DNA from: Entoloma clypeatum
Lineage: Eukaryota; Basidiomycota; Agaricomycetes; Agaricales; Entolomataceae
DNA: 64,000 nt
Direction of reading: 5' to 3'
Assembly (NCBI GenBank): GCA_963565915.1
Contig: OY751493.1
Span: 868,001 to 932,000 of the forward strand
Shown: positions 23,592-34,382 of the stretch, in pieces
Layout of the letters: every line of letters begins with the position of its first letter
Numbering within the stretch: the stretch's first letter is position 1
Notes under the pieces: generated by a model
What the model was told of the DNA's origin: nothing
Seen by the model: only the letters and a program-made list of their open reading frames with translations
Database searches by the model: none
Translations under genes and position numbers: made by a program

Positions 23592-25700
23592 ATGCTCCTC
23601 GCGCTTAGTCTTGTCGCGTTCCTTACGCTTCCCGCCGCCAGCGCCGAAGATTATATAGGCCAATTTGCGAACATATCGGTCTATCCTTACGCCCATAGCT
23701 TAGCTACTCGACTTGACGGCATTCCGCTGTTCCCGAGACAAGGGTCCCAATGTGAATTTCCTGGTGGACGTGAAGATTTTTCGTTCATACGGTTGGAAGG
23801 ATTCCTGATAATCTACTCTAGCCCAATGTTCTGCGACTACATGCTGCAGACCCGGCGAACGTTGTGTATGAACGCCTCTTCTTGATTCCCCAAATCGCCA
23901 CTAACCCAATGTTCTCATAGTGCCCAGATGCGTGTTGTCCATCCTCCAACCTCGTTCGCTTGGTTTCGTTGATTTCTGTCCCTCAACTTGGCTGACCACA
24001 ATTGAAATAGTGTTGGGGGAGTCGAAAGTGTTGCCCTAATATTGCCGAGACATGCGTGAGTAACTGTACTCATTTTGTCCTTATCACATTCCTACGCATT
24101 ATCCACAGGGTGGTCAAGCATGTTGTGAGTCGGGGTGAGCATCTTTTGAGTCCATTACAATATGAGAATCTGAATGAAGTGCCACTCAACAAAAGAGCAA
24201 CTTGTTGTTCGAGTTCCCCGACAGGATGCTGTAAAGCTGGTGCGGTCTGCTGCGGTGGGTCCACGCCATGCTGTCCTCCTGGAAGCACTTGCTGTGGAAA
24301 TGGCTGTCAGTCCTTTAATAGTTCGAACTGGAATGACAGATGATACCAACACGTTTGTACGTCAGGTTGCCTCTCAGGATTCACCTGTGAGCGTAACGAA
24401 TGTGTCGATTCTGGTAGGGCCCCCGCCTTTGATTGAACTATACATGCTGAAAGAACGAATAGCGCTCATTGCGGGTAATAAAATCGCCCGGTTCAATTAT
24501 GATCAGAAAAAGAATGGTTGTGTGCGTCCTCTTCACCCGCTTGACAAACTCCCAGAGGGATTATACCATTTTTTGGGCAGCTCCTTGTGAACATGTGCAA
24601 TGGTCTGCGAGGCAAAAACACGGCAGAATTGACATACTCCGGGAAGCTTTCGGACTCTACCAAAGCCGCAAAGCGTCGCCAAGCAGGTTGCGTTCCAGGA
24701 TACTGCAGAAAACTCGGTATCCCAGGGTTGAACTCTTGCGACGAGGTATTCTTCTTTTAGATCGATTTGCTCAAATCTGTTCCAACGAATATGTTTCTTT
24801 TCTTATCTTTAGTTTCCTCCCGCGATGAGCGACGAAGGAGGCAACTCACTTCCCACCATCCAGCGTGCCATCAACTGCATTCCGGGAACGCAGAACTCAT
24901 TCCAAGGATCCATTTTGGGCTGGATGGTCCGGAAAGCGAAGCTCCAGGCGGGCGACACCTTCATCATCAGCATTGATTGTGACCAGGTGCTGGGCAAGGG
25001 CACAACCCCGTGCAGTCGGTCGACGTCGGGCACACCGCGACGGGACGATATACATATCCAGAGCACGACGAATGATGGTATGCAATGAATATCAGATCAT
25101 CCCACATACATCGAAGGCTCACGACAATCTCCTAGATAACGTTTATTCGCCTTCCTTCTTGCCGGGCGATACCTCGGACCGGAGTCAAATCATCCTCCCT
25201 TTTGACGATCTAGGACCTGGGATGTAAGCTAGACCTCTTTGACATATGGACGGGGATCTGATCACGGTCTGTCTCTGCAGTTATAACGTCTCGATCCAAG
25301 TCCTTTCCGGCAGGATAGGCGGTGCATATACACTCGACAACCTCGGTGACAATTACACCTCGTACGTTGATCTCTCGTTCAAGTCGTGCATCCGCTCGCC
25401 GAAACTAAAGACTCGTATAGGAGCGACGCACCCGTCTTGGCGGGCCAAAGCCAGCAATTCAGCTTTTCCATCGGGCCAGAGGGTGCACTCATGGGGGCAG
25501 GCATGGTTATCCCTTTGTTGGACAACACGACGAGAATCTCTTGGGTATTCCAAGGGCAGGACCTCCCCGCTGGCCTCACGGCTGGCTCAACAAATCCTGA
25601 GCCTACGGCAACGAGTGGTGCTCCAGCGTCGAAATCTGTTGATGTTGGTTATTTATCTGTGATGGTAGGGCTTGCGGGCATTGGAATGTGTCTGCTATGA
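23592..25700 (+). CDS. Secreted Cys-rich protein with NucA/NucB-like nuclease domain; contains an apparent frameshift
   Basis: This is probably an extracellular, possibly GPI-anchored, deoxyribonuclease. The start MLLALSLVAFLTLPAASAE is a clear signal peptide. A run of very short exons follows, each carrying paired cysteines (CPDACCPSSN, CWGSRKCCPN, GGQACC, CCSSSPTGCCKAGAVCCGG, STCCGNGC, CLSGFTCERNECVDS). Next comes a NucA/NucB-like region: FNYDQKKNGC, LPEGLYHFLG, VNMCNGLRGKNTAELTYSG, CVPGYCRKLGIPGLNSCDE, FPPAMSDEGG, and GDTFIISIDCD. The SCDE and EGG residues correspond to the conserved catalytic-region motifs of the family as I recall it. A beta-rich C-terminal part ends in a hydrophobic tail (VGLAGIGMCLL). 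Between LGSS and VNMC (near 24587) the frame shifts by one base with no plausible intron, so the gene may be broken or the assembly wrong. Some junctions, notably the first, are uncertain. Confidence 0.6.
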
Positions 25701-25899
25701 AATGGGCCTAACGTGTCTCTCTTCATCATCCTTGAGATTCTTGTTCAATCCTTATCCGAGTTTTCACAATTCTCACACTTGATTGAGTGAATACCAAGGA
25801 GACCAGGATGACAGCAGCGGTCCGAGTCGCATTTTTGATGGGCGGAACCTCCCGAATTGACAGCGACCTCCTTGGTGGACAACACCTGCGTCTCCCATA

Positions 25900-26740
25900 G
25901 TCACACTGACCACCGTCCTTGTCATTCATTTACAGGGCGGTCAATGTTGCAGTCCGGGGTACGCTGTTGGCCACTCGGAGATGTTGATGATCTTCTCCCT
26001 TTTCAATGTCCATCAAGGCCGCGGATTTCTCGCACAAGTTCTCCCACTGGGATGCCGCGAAGCTGGCGCGTCTGATGTGCTGGTTCTTCCGTTACGCCAC
26101 GCGGAGGCACTTGCAGTGGCAATGAAGGCTAGTAACTCAGACATTTCGATCGTACTATTACGGTTTTTAAGTCGCACCTCTGGCTATCAATCATTCATGT
26201 GCGGGCGCATTGAATGCGTTAATTCTAGCAAAATCCCTCTCGTGGTTTCGCAACACAATGCCGGTACAAGACTATAGCTAAGCCATCCTCGCGGGTGATA
26301 AATTCGCCCTGTTTCAATACAACAAGGACTCGGATAAGAATGGTTGTGTACGTTCTCCTGGTTCACTCAACAAACTACCCGAATAGATTCTCCGAGCCGC
26401 TTGTAAATCTGTTATCCCAGGTTTGAATTCATGCGATGCCAGGGTACGATTTCCTTGCAACCTTATCCCTAGCGCAGCTTCTATGATTGAGCGTGCCATG
26501 AATGAACTCATTCCAAAGAGCCGTTTTCCGCGGCATGGACCAGAAGGCGAAGGTGAACCTCCAGGCAGGGGATAAGTTGATCATTAGCAAGTATCGATTG
26601 CGATGGGGCATTACAGTGGATCAGGTTATACATAACTCCGTGCGCAGTCGGTTTTATTGGCGCACGCGGGGCGAGACCGAAGATACCTATGTTGTCTGGT
26701 TAATACCGATGATTCTTCGTTCGGCTTGAGCATCCACCCG
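25900..26740 (+). pseudogene. Degenerate tandem copy of the NucA/NucB-like gene
   Basis: This segment follows the upstream gene in order but is decayed. GGQCCSPGY matches the GGQACC exon. A block near 26043-26120 aligns base by base with the CCKAGAVCCGG exon, but several cysteine codons are lost and frames are broken. FALFQYNKDSDKNGCVR and LNKLPE (then a stop) match FNYDQKKNGC and LDKLPEG. VIPGLNSCDA matches GIPGLNSCDE, with the Glu lost. MNSFQRAVFRGMDQKAK and LQAGDKLIIS match the end of the nuclease domain. About 12 bases are missing before MNSF, and most of the EGG region is absent. No signal-peptide exon was found. It is clearly a tandem duplicate under decay. Confidence 0.7.
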
Positions 26741-27271
26741 AGGGCCCCCGCCCCCGCCGCCTGACGTCTATGCGCGCGCCAGTGGATATTCCTTTTAACC
26801 GCATTGCGCCTCAAGGAAGAAAGGACGGACCAGATTGAGGACCTCAACATCTCTGCAACGACAGACTCGTCAAATGCTCATTACGTTAGTCAGTCATCTG
26901 GGGCGGCAATGCATTCTGGAAAAGCAGCTCAAGTTCAAGGAGTCAGAATTCACAAGATACTGTATATGAACTTGTAAAACGGACGAAGTAGATTTCTTGG
27001 GCTCTAGACTGACCATACTACTCCATAATTAGTTGTTCGAAAAAAAAAAAGATCGTGTTTCAGAATATTGAAAGGAATGGCGACTCGCGCGGTACTTATC
27101 GAGTGAGCCGAAACTGTTTCATATCGTAATGGGAGATTAAAATCGAATTGGAAGTGGCCTCCGGTTGATTTGATCTTCATTGATGGCTTCTCGTTGTGGG
27201 TCTGCCAGGCAAGAAAAAAAAAAAAATTGATCAAAGTCAGAAGCGAAGGAAGAAGGGTAACTATGACGCCT
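26741..27271. other. Intergenic, AT-rich
   Basis: This lies between the decayed nuclease copy and the 3' end of the minus-strand gene at 27272. It contains A-runs at 27041-27051 and 27213-27226. No gene was seen. Confidence 0.5.
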
Positions 27272-27981
27272 TCACTTTAATCTAGCTATGCTTCTGTAAG
27301 AGAAAAAAAGTTGAGTTGGTTGAGCTTGCGCGACGTAAAGATAAGGAAGGGCCGAGAACCAACCTGAGGATATGGACATACGATCGCACCTTCCCTTTCT
27401 CCGCTTTGCTAACCTTCGCCAACTGCTCCCCTGTGCCAGTATCGAATCGAGACATGAACTGGGGATCCTTGGAAGGGAGAGGGGGAGCAACCGGACGCGT
27501 TGCGACAGGGAACAGCGTGATATCGGACATGATTGCCGCGTGGTGGTCGGGCTGTTCTATCTCGCCAACACAACCGAATGAGTAAAGGAGGAAGGAACGA
27601 CAGAAGCAGAAAGCAGACTTGTTTTCCCAACGCACCGAAATAGATCATCGAGTGTTCCTTCTCCCACTCGCAAGAAATGACGGCCGAAAAGCGAAGCGGC
27701 GACGGCTCCTTCATCGCTCCACCCGCGTTGATTTTGCTCTCTGCGTACATCTGTGGCGAACGAGGCGGAGACCGTGGTTTGCGTCGCTTCATTCCATGTT
27801 CTTCGAGTACATGGGGGGCGATGCGGCCGATAATATCTTTCGGCGTTGGGCGGAATTTGGCAATCATGGCCGCGGTGGAGACAGTCGAGGATGTGGAGGA
27901 CTCGAGGATGGGTGTTGGGACCACTGTGACGGCGACCGGGACGGGGCATTGTATTTCGTACATGTCGACGTATGTGGCCAT
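27272..27981 (-). CDS. Uncharacterised protein
   Basis: I do not recognise this gene. Three exons (27981-27619, 27560-27364, 27293-27272) give 193 aa in frame. The protein begins MATYVDMYEIQCPVPVAVTV, has KFRPTPKDIIGRIAPHVLEE, a basic stretch KRRKPRSPPRSPQMY, then FSAVISCEWEKEHSMIYFGA. After the first intron it continues IEQPDHHAAIMSDITLFP and KDPQFMSRFDTGTGEQLAKV, and the last exon adds RSIARLK. The first donor (GTCTGC) is weak; the stronger GTGCGT donor nearby would shift the frame into a less protein-like reading. No signal peptide or membrane segment is evident. It reads like a conserved soluble protein, but I cannot name a family. Confidence 0.5.
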
Positions 27982-29004
27982 GGCTCAGTGGCTGGTGGAA
28001 GAGGAGGAGCGGGGAAGGAGAGAAAGTCAGAAGATGGAGGCGCAGTCGGGCGAGCGGTGGAGGCCGTATATAGTGGACTGAAGGAGAGTGGGGAGGGGGA
28101 GGAGAGCGGGAGAGCAGGCTGTTGCTTTGCCTAATATTTCTACTGTCACGAATTCATGTACTTGCACTGCGACGCCAACCAAAGGGGGAGGGGAGATCAA
28201 TCTATTTCGAAGCACTCCGACTTGAATGGCAGAGTATGATGCATATGAGGGATGGGGCAAGCAAAGAAGCTCATGGTACCATTGCAGCATGCCTCATAGA
28301 TACGAACATGCGGCGGAGTTACAGCTTTCATCCCATGGTGTGTGCGTGTGTCCGCGTTGGTGATTATAGATAGACTGATAGATAGATACGCGTATCAGCC
28401 TGTAGGAAGTTAGCATCTGTGCAGGGGAAGGATTTTGGATTTTCGGCGCCGCAGTCAGTCGGGTAGGTTATGGAGTTGTAGGTGGATCCCCTGGCTGAAG
28501 TCCAAGTATGAAGTCAACAAGATACAGGTCCAGCGGACTTGATCATGAGTGGTTGGGTGCAGAGTTAGTTTGCGTGAAGCCGCTAAAGGAGCGGAGCTGG
28601 AGTCCCGGGCCGACTCGAAAGGTTTAACCATGATCATGATGCTAGCCTGAGGATCAAGATTCTAGCGCTTGTTGTTGAGCATTGACACTAGCCAACTATC
28701 AGAAAAGATAGAAGTCAAGGTCATTGGACCTCAGCCGGTTCGGCGGAGGTGGAGGGAGGAGGAGCAGTAGAAATGGAGTCAGCCTCAGTAGAATCGGCTT
28801 ATGACGAGCCGTGACGCGTTTCCGCCACTTCATTCAAGTATAAGGCCTATATAAGGGACAGTCCTTGGTGTGATTCTCAATAAGCTGAATAGGAACTTAA
28901 CTACAACGAAATAGGAACCCTGGAAATCCTCAACAAACTCCAACCTGCCTTGGAAGAATAATTGTTCCGAGACAAATACGAATGACAGTTACAAGCACCG
29001 ATCT
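27982..29004. other. Intergenic: promoter of the 27981 gene and CSN7 3' flank
   Basis: About 1 kb between two minus-strand genes. Open frames at 27990-28370 are mostly continuations of antisense frames. A repeat-like GATA run (about 28366-28390) and a purine-rich stretch (28735-28780) are the only local features. No gene was recognised. Confidence 0.4.
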
Positions 29005-30141
29005 TCAGAATTTGTTCCGCTTCCGCTGTTGCTTCGGATTCGCCTCCTGCGACGCCCTAGAACCAAACACAAGACATGCCGATCAGTCCGATTGAAACAA
29101 CCAGACCCGGAGTGAATGATGGACTTACTTCCGATTCTTCCCTTTCGCCAGCTCAGGAGGCTCATCCACATCCATATGCATATCCCTCTCGAACACTCCT
29201 GCGGGACCAAAACCACCCGCAGTCCCTCTCCTGCCAAGCAAACCGCCTCCGCTGACCCCGCCAACGCCACCACCCAAGCTCTTGTCCTTCTGCTTCTCGT
29301 AGACCTCCTTGAGGCTTCCCTGCAGCGCCTGCTCGTACTTCTGCTCGCGAATCTTCTTGGCCTCTGTCTCGGCAACGATCTCAGTAATTTTACAGTCGAG
29401 AGTGGTGAGGACTGCTGTTGTTGTTTCCGCCCTGAGTTCCAAGTCAATTCGGGGATAGGTGGAATGAAGGGTGTTCTCACCAGCACTGCAACGACGCAAG
29501 CACCTCTTCGAGTTTACCTGGCTCGAGATCTCGGCCCATGGTGTACTCAACCTCCAACTGCTGTTCCTTCTGATCGAGTTTCCCGCGCAGGACGTCGAGA
29601 TAGATGGCGTCAATAATGAGATCCTCAAGTTCGCGGATGGTGGGCATGTCGAGAGCTTTCAGGAGATCTGAGTAGGACAAGATCTATCATGTAGCAAATA
29701 AAGAGCGGTAAGGTAGGATCAGATTGTGCATAGGAGGTTGTCATTTACGCGGCGGTTGGCGGCAAGAGAGACAATGGAAAGATGTTTGAGCTTGATCGTC
29801 TGGGCTTCATTCAGTGGTGGCAACGCGTCTGTGTAATCTTGGTACGTTTTGTACGAAAACAGCTGCAACAGTGACAGATACTTTGCATGCTGTTCGTTTT
29901 TCCCGAGCTACGTGAGAAACGAATTATTGAGAACTTTCGCGGCATTCAGAATAAGAACAATTCGCGTAACGCAGCGCATTACCTCCTGGATATTTGGCAA
30001 TTCCAGTAGCTCCGTAAAGACGAAGACACCAGGGGCGGAAGTGGCGTCTTGGATGAGTTTGGCGGCGGCGGCGCCTTTGAGGGATTTTGCCATGAGAAGG
30101 AAGGGCTCAAGCTTGGTGGGGAAGTTGGATCCGAGGTCCAT
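29005..30141 (-). CDS. COP9 signalosome subunit 7 (PCI domain)
   Basis: CSN7 is a scaffold subunit of the COP9 signalosome, which removes Nedd8 from cullins and so controls the SCF ligases that F-box proteins join. Exons are 30141-29983, 29889-29749, 29683-29481, 29431-29129 and 29056-29005, which sum exactly to 285 aa. Motifs in order: [20 protein letters not shown] and [13 protein letters not shown] (helical N-part), [39 protein letters not shown] and [20 protein letters not shown] (PCI winged helix), then a coiled region with [14 protein letters not shown], and a basic tail KQQRKRNKF. The length and domain order are those of CSN7/Acob subunits. The tail exon was chosen because it restores the basic ending typical of the family. 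Confidence 0.88.
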
Positions 30142-30474
30142 CGTGGAGGTAGAGGAGAATGTTCATCGGCGCAGTGATTGTGAGGTTTGGAAGACGTAGC
30201 AAAGCAAACAAGCTGACTAATGATAAACTGCTGGAACATCTGATTCCCTTGATTATTGGAGCATTCAAAAGCCTGACATGTCATCTTAAAGCTGGATCAT
30301 GTTAAAATATGGAGGGGATCTTTTGCTGGAGAAGCAATCTTGAATTGTACGGGCCCCTGTATCGATCCCCGCTTCGGCACCCCACAACCAAATTTAGAAA
30401 TCAGCGGAGCTAGAACTGGAGTGTTTGATGATGCCGAGCCAACGCTGGCATTCACGATCCACAGCGACGAAGGA

Positions 30475-33400
30475 ATGCTGGGCATAACTTCCGTCGATGA
30501 CTCCGCCGTCCGCGTCGTCGTGACACCATCCCAATCGTCCTACTTTGCCGGCGAGCCCTTCTCCGTCACGATCACTTTCACGAACACACGCTCTCCCGAG
30601 TCTCTCCCTGCTCGCCCTCACTCACACAAGCGCGCCGCGCACTCTATCAGCTCCGCGCCCCTCGCTCGTCCGCCGACCTCGCCAGGGACACCACGAACCG
30701 CCCTAGAGCCACCTTCCCAACCGTCATCGCGGAGCACGGAAAATGTCCCAGTCAGGAGGGGTCTGATTGGGAAGGGGTCGGAGGACTTTTCAGAGCTGCT
30801 AGAGCAGCGGCGGAAACGGCTATCGATGTCTGTGTCGATCGCGCCGCATGACCGCCACGCCCGCAAACACTCGCTCTTCGGCGGCCAGCACCCTGTAGAA
30901 GTCATCACCACCTCCGTCACTCCCAACGCGTCAACGTCCTCCTTGTCCCTCGCCCTCGACCCCATCTCCGAGGGAACCCTGTCCGCGTACCCCTCCTCCC
31001 CCTCCCTCACCTCCTCCTCAACCGAAGCCTTCCCGCCCACCCCCTTCCTCACCCACCCCTACACATCCGCCCCTCCACTGCCCCTCTCCCGTCCCCCCCA
31101 GCGCCGCACCAACCTCCAAATCGGCCTCGGCCACCCACCCAGCACCAGCACCAGCACCCTCCACCCCCCACGCACCTCCTTCTACTCCTCTGGCAGCTTC
31201 CCGCACCTCCTCTCCCCCGCCCCCGAGCTCATCCTCTACTCCTACGCCCAGCTGCACGGCACCCTCACCCTCACCTCCGTCCCGCCCACCCCCAAGCTCA
31301 ACGCCACGCGCGCGGCGCTCCTGAAACGGCGCCGCACCGTCGGCGGCGGGAGCATGGACATCACCTCGTCGCTTTACTTGCCCCGTAGCAAGAAACAAAC
31401 CCACGCACACGCGCGCTCGTCGTCCTTCTCTGCGGGGCTGCTTTCTCTGCTCTCGCCGACCGCGCTCGTCGGCCCCCCGGCACATGCACAGAGTCCGAGC
31501 GGGCTCTCGCCTGGCAATGGGCAGACGCGGATTGCGGCGTCGGGGAATCCGCCGGCTTCCGGCGGGGTGCTTTTGGATGAGGTCATGAGCAACTGTCATG
31601 CGAACAGCGGTGCTGGTGGAGTCGGCGTCGGACTCGGGATTCTACCTGTCGGTACGGAAGGTGAAGATGAAGAGATCGATGAAGGTGTGCCGCTGCCCAC
31701 GTTTGAGGTTCAGCCTGCGATGTTGGCGGTGGATTTGGCGCTGTTGCCGGGGGAGTCGAAGAGCTGTCAGTATTTCTCTAATCTATTTTTTTTTTCCTTT
31801 GCTCAATTTACTGATTTGGGGCATATACACGACTTTACAGACACGTACTCGATACCCCTTCCGCCAAACCTCCCACCGACGTTTAAGGGCCGCTCACTCC
31901 GGTTCTCGTACGAGCTTGTCGTGGGCACGTGCCGAGCGGGGACGGGCACGGGGGCCAGGACGAGGATGGGGACGGGGACGGGAACGACGAGCGCGAACAG
32001 TGTGAGTCGGGTGATGAAGGTTCCGATTCGGGTGTATAACCATGTTTCTGGTGCGCTCTCTTGACCTTGGCTGTGGGATAATTATATCAATGGAACGGAA
32101 CAGTGAGCAAGCCGATGGCGCCCTACGATATCCTGTGGCCTGTCCTTAAGCCGCCGGGGGCAGGGAGTGAGCAGGGAAAAGTCGTGGAGCAGCCTGTAGT
32201 TGTGGGGAAGAAAGGGAAAGGGGGAATGACGCGTACGTTTCCCGTTCCATAATATTCTTTCTACACCCATCGCCCATCGATGTTAACTAAATGTTTCTCT
32301 TTCTTTTGGTTATGCACACTAGCATCTCCTTCGTCGTCTTCGTTGGCTCAAGGAGATACGGGAACCCTGGACGATTTAAGGGAGTACGCGCGGAGACTGC
32401 TCGCTTCGTTGCCTGTACCGGAACACGATACTTTGAATAATGGTGGGAGTGCAGGACTGGGGATAAGGCTCACCGCTGCTGCGTCGGGTTCTGGTGCTGG
32501 CAACGGTGATGTTGTTGGTCGGGGTGGAGGTCAGGTTGAGGTTGATGATGTGGTGGAGGGGGAACAGGATGACAAGAAGGAGGAGGAGGAGGAATCACAA
32601 CGAGGGAGAGGGAAAGTGGAAGAACAGGGGGTGACAGACAAAGAGGAAGAACGACAACGGGGACTGCAGCGCGAGATGGACTGGGTGGAGCGCGAGGGTG
32701 GATGGGGCGGTGCTGGGGGTGGGTTGACGGGGTGTAGGGAGGCAGTGGAGATTTTGACGAGAACCCCAAGAAAAGGTCTGTGTTTTTTCTGTCTCTCAAT
32801 TCTAAACATACTTACTGATGCGGCCTTCTTGTTTCAGCGTCGTATGATGTAACGAAAGACGGCGTGAAAGTTGCTGTGCTGACGTTTCCGAAGGCGGCGT
32901 ACAGGCTTGGGGAGACGGTGTTGGGTGTCGTGGAGATGAATGAGCGGACAGGCAGGGCGAGGGTGTTGCAGGTACTGTTTCTCTTAATTCTTCACACGTC
33001 ACCCTTATGCTTATCTCCCAACTTTTACACGTTATAGCTGTCAGCGATGCTGGAAGCACACGAAACACTACCCAGCGCGCTTTTGCAACCCACGAAGAAT
33101 TCAAACTCGAACCTGAATACGAGAAGGCAGATGAAGAGGGTGCATGCAGAGCACCACTCGTCGTTTGCGCTGAACACACTCCGGACGACGTTTTCACTTG
33201 ATATTCCGAGCGACGCGAGTCCTGCATTTCGGGTGTGTGTTGGGAGTGGGAGCGGGCGGCGTACGCCTGTGCCTGTTGGGAGTGGGACAATGCCCTTTGC
33301 GAACGGGAGTGGGACCGCCGGACCGTTTGCGAACGGCAGTGCTACGCCGATCCCCACGAGCAACACGAACATGACCAGGAATACAAACACACCGGGAGGA

Positions 33401-33976
33401 CTGGAGTGGAAAGTCCGGCTGTGTCTCCTCGTCGCTGTTGCGAAGGAAGAAGCGCGGACGGGCCCGGAGGGGGTGAGGCTTAAGTCGATGGTGAGGGATG
33501 GGGAGAGGAGGGAGTGGGGAAGCGCGTGGAAAGCCACGGCGGGGATTGCGCCGTTGGAGAAGGTTGCGGATGCGGGTGGGAGGCGGAGGCGGAGGGGGAA
33601 AGGGAAGGGAGAGGAGAGGGAGAGGGAGAGGGAAAAGACAAAGTCATGGGGCGACTTTTTCGCGTCAGCTGTTAGTCTGCTTGCCGGTGACGATGTGGAT
33701 GAGGGTGGGTACGTGCTCGGAGGAGGACAACCAGGAGGTGGAGAAGAAGACGAAGAAGAAGAAGAAGAAGAAGAAGGCGAGGGAGAAGAACAAGATGAGG
33801 GGTACGACGGGATCAAACCGGATCTGGCGGGCGGGGTAGGCCGGGGTGTGAACTTTGGGGGCGGGGAGGAGGGGTGGACGACGGTGAAGGTCGAGACGGT
33901 GGAGTGCGAGGTGCCGGTGAGGGTGTGGCCGGGGAATACGGCGTTTAGGGCTGCGAATGTTGTCTTTGATTTGTGA
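30475..33976 (+). CDS. RGP1: RGP1-family Golgi GEF subunit
   Basis: Rgp1 with Ric1 forms the guanine exchange factor for the Rab GTPase Ypt6 at the Golgi. Six exons (30475-31765, 31841-32050, 32104-32232, 32323-32775, 32838-32971, 33038-33976) add to 1051 aa without remainder. The start ATG at 30475 gives MLGITSVDDSAVRVVVTPSQ and YFAGEPFSVTITFTNTR, the arrestin-like N-terminal strand of the family. RSLRFSYELVVGTC, KPMAPYDILWPV, LTFPKAAYRLGETVLGVVEM and VHAEHHSSFALNTLRTTFSL are further Rgp1 landmarks, and RVWPGNTAFRAANVVFDL closes the protein. About residues 45-430 are low-complexity Ser/Pro/Thr-rich. A glutamate run (33741-33790) sits near the C-terminus. The protein is longer than yeast Rgp1, as in other mushrooms. 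Confidence 0.87.
33741..33777. repeat. GAA trinucleotide run coding for poly-glutamate in RGP1
   Basis: An imperfect GAA/GAC repeat in the last exon of RGP1 encodes a run of acidic residues between two glycine-rich segments. It is likely length-variable between strains. Confidence 0.75.
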
Positions 33977-34382
33977 GGTGGGCCGGATGCACTAGTACTT
34001 ATTACTGTATGTGGATTGGATAGTGGACAGTTTTCATAATTTTGAGTAATTTCTAATATTTATAAGCTCCTTTCTACTAGCTGGGGCAATGTATTTTTTC
34101 TACAGTGACATAGTTACAAGCACGAACTTTAGGCCACTGGAGGGCTCTGGTCTCCGCAGTCACTACTCATGATTCGTGTCTTGAAGCAAAAGTATTTGAA
34201 TTAGAGTACATTTTGTGGTGGTACGATACGATTGAAGCTAATAACAATCGCCGCAATGACGGTTGAAAACCATATGAAACAAGAAAAATGGAACGAAAAC
34301 GTACAGTTTGTTTCTCATCCCTGAAAGAGCAATAGCCGAATGACCCAGTTGTGATGTCTATATCCAGCAAGCTCTTCCTGCA
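33977..34382. other. Convergent intergenic spacer RGP1 / F-box gene
   Basis: An AT-rich region of about 400 bp between two convergent genes, containing their 3' UTRs. No other feature was seen. Confidence 0.5.

Noticed and set aside
27557..28134. Plus-strand open frames of 134-171 codons
   Set aside because: Antisense to the better supported minus-strand gene at 27272-27981; glycine/arginine-rich with no splice context.
29116..29616. Plus-strand 166-codon open frame
   Set aside because: Antisense to CSN7 exons, which sum exactly and carry PCI motifs.
31018..31599. 193-codon minus-strand open frame
   Set aside because: Antisense to the GC-rich low-complexity exon of RGP1. Its Arg/Gly/Ala composition is the mirror of Ser/Pro codons.
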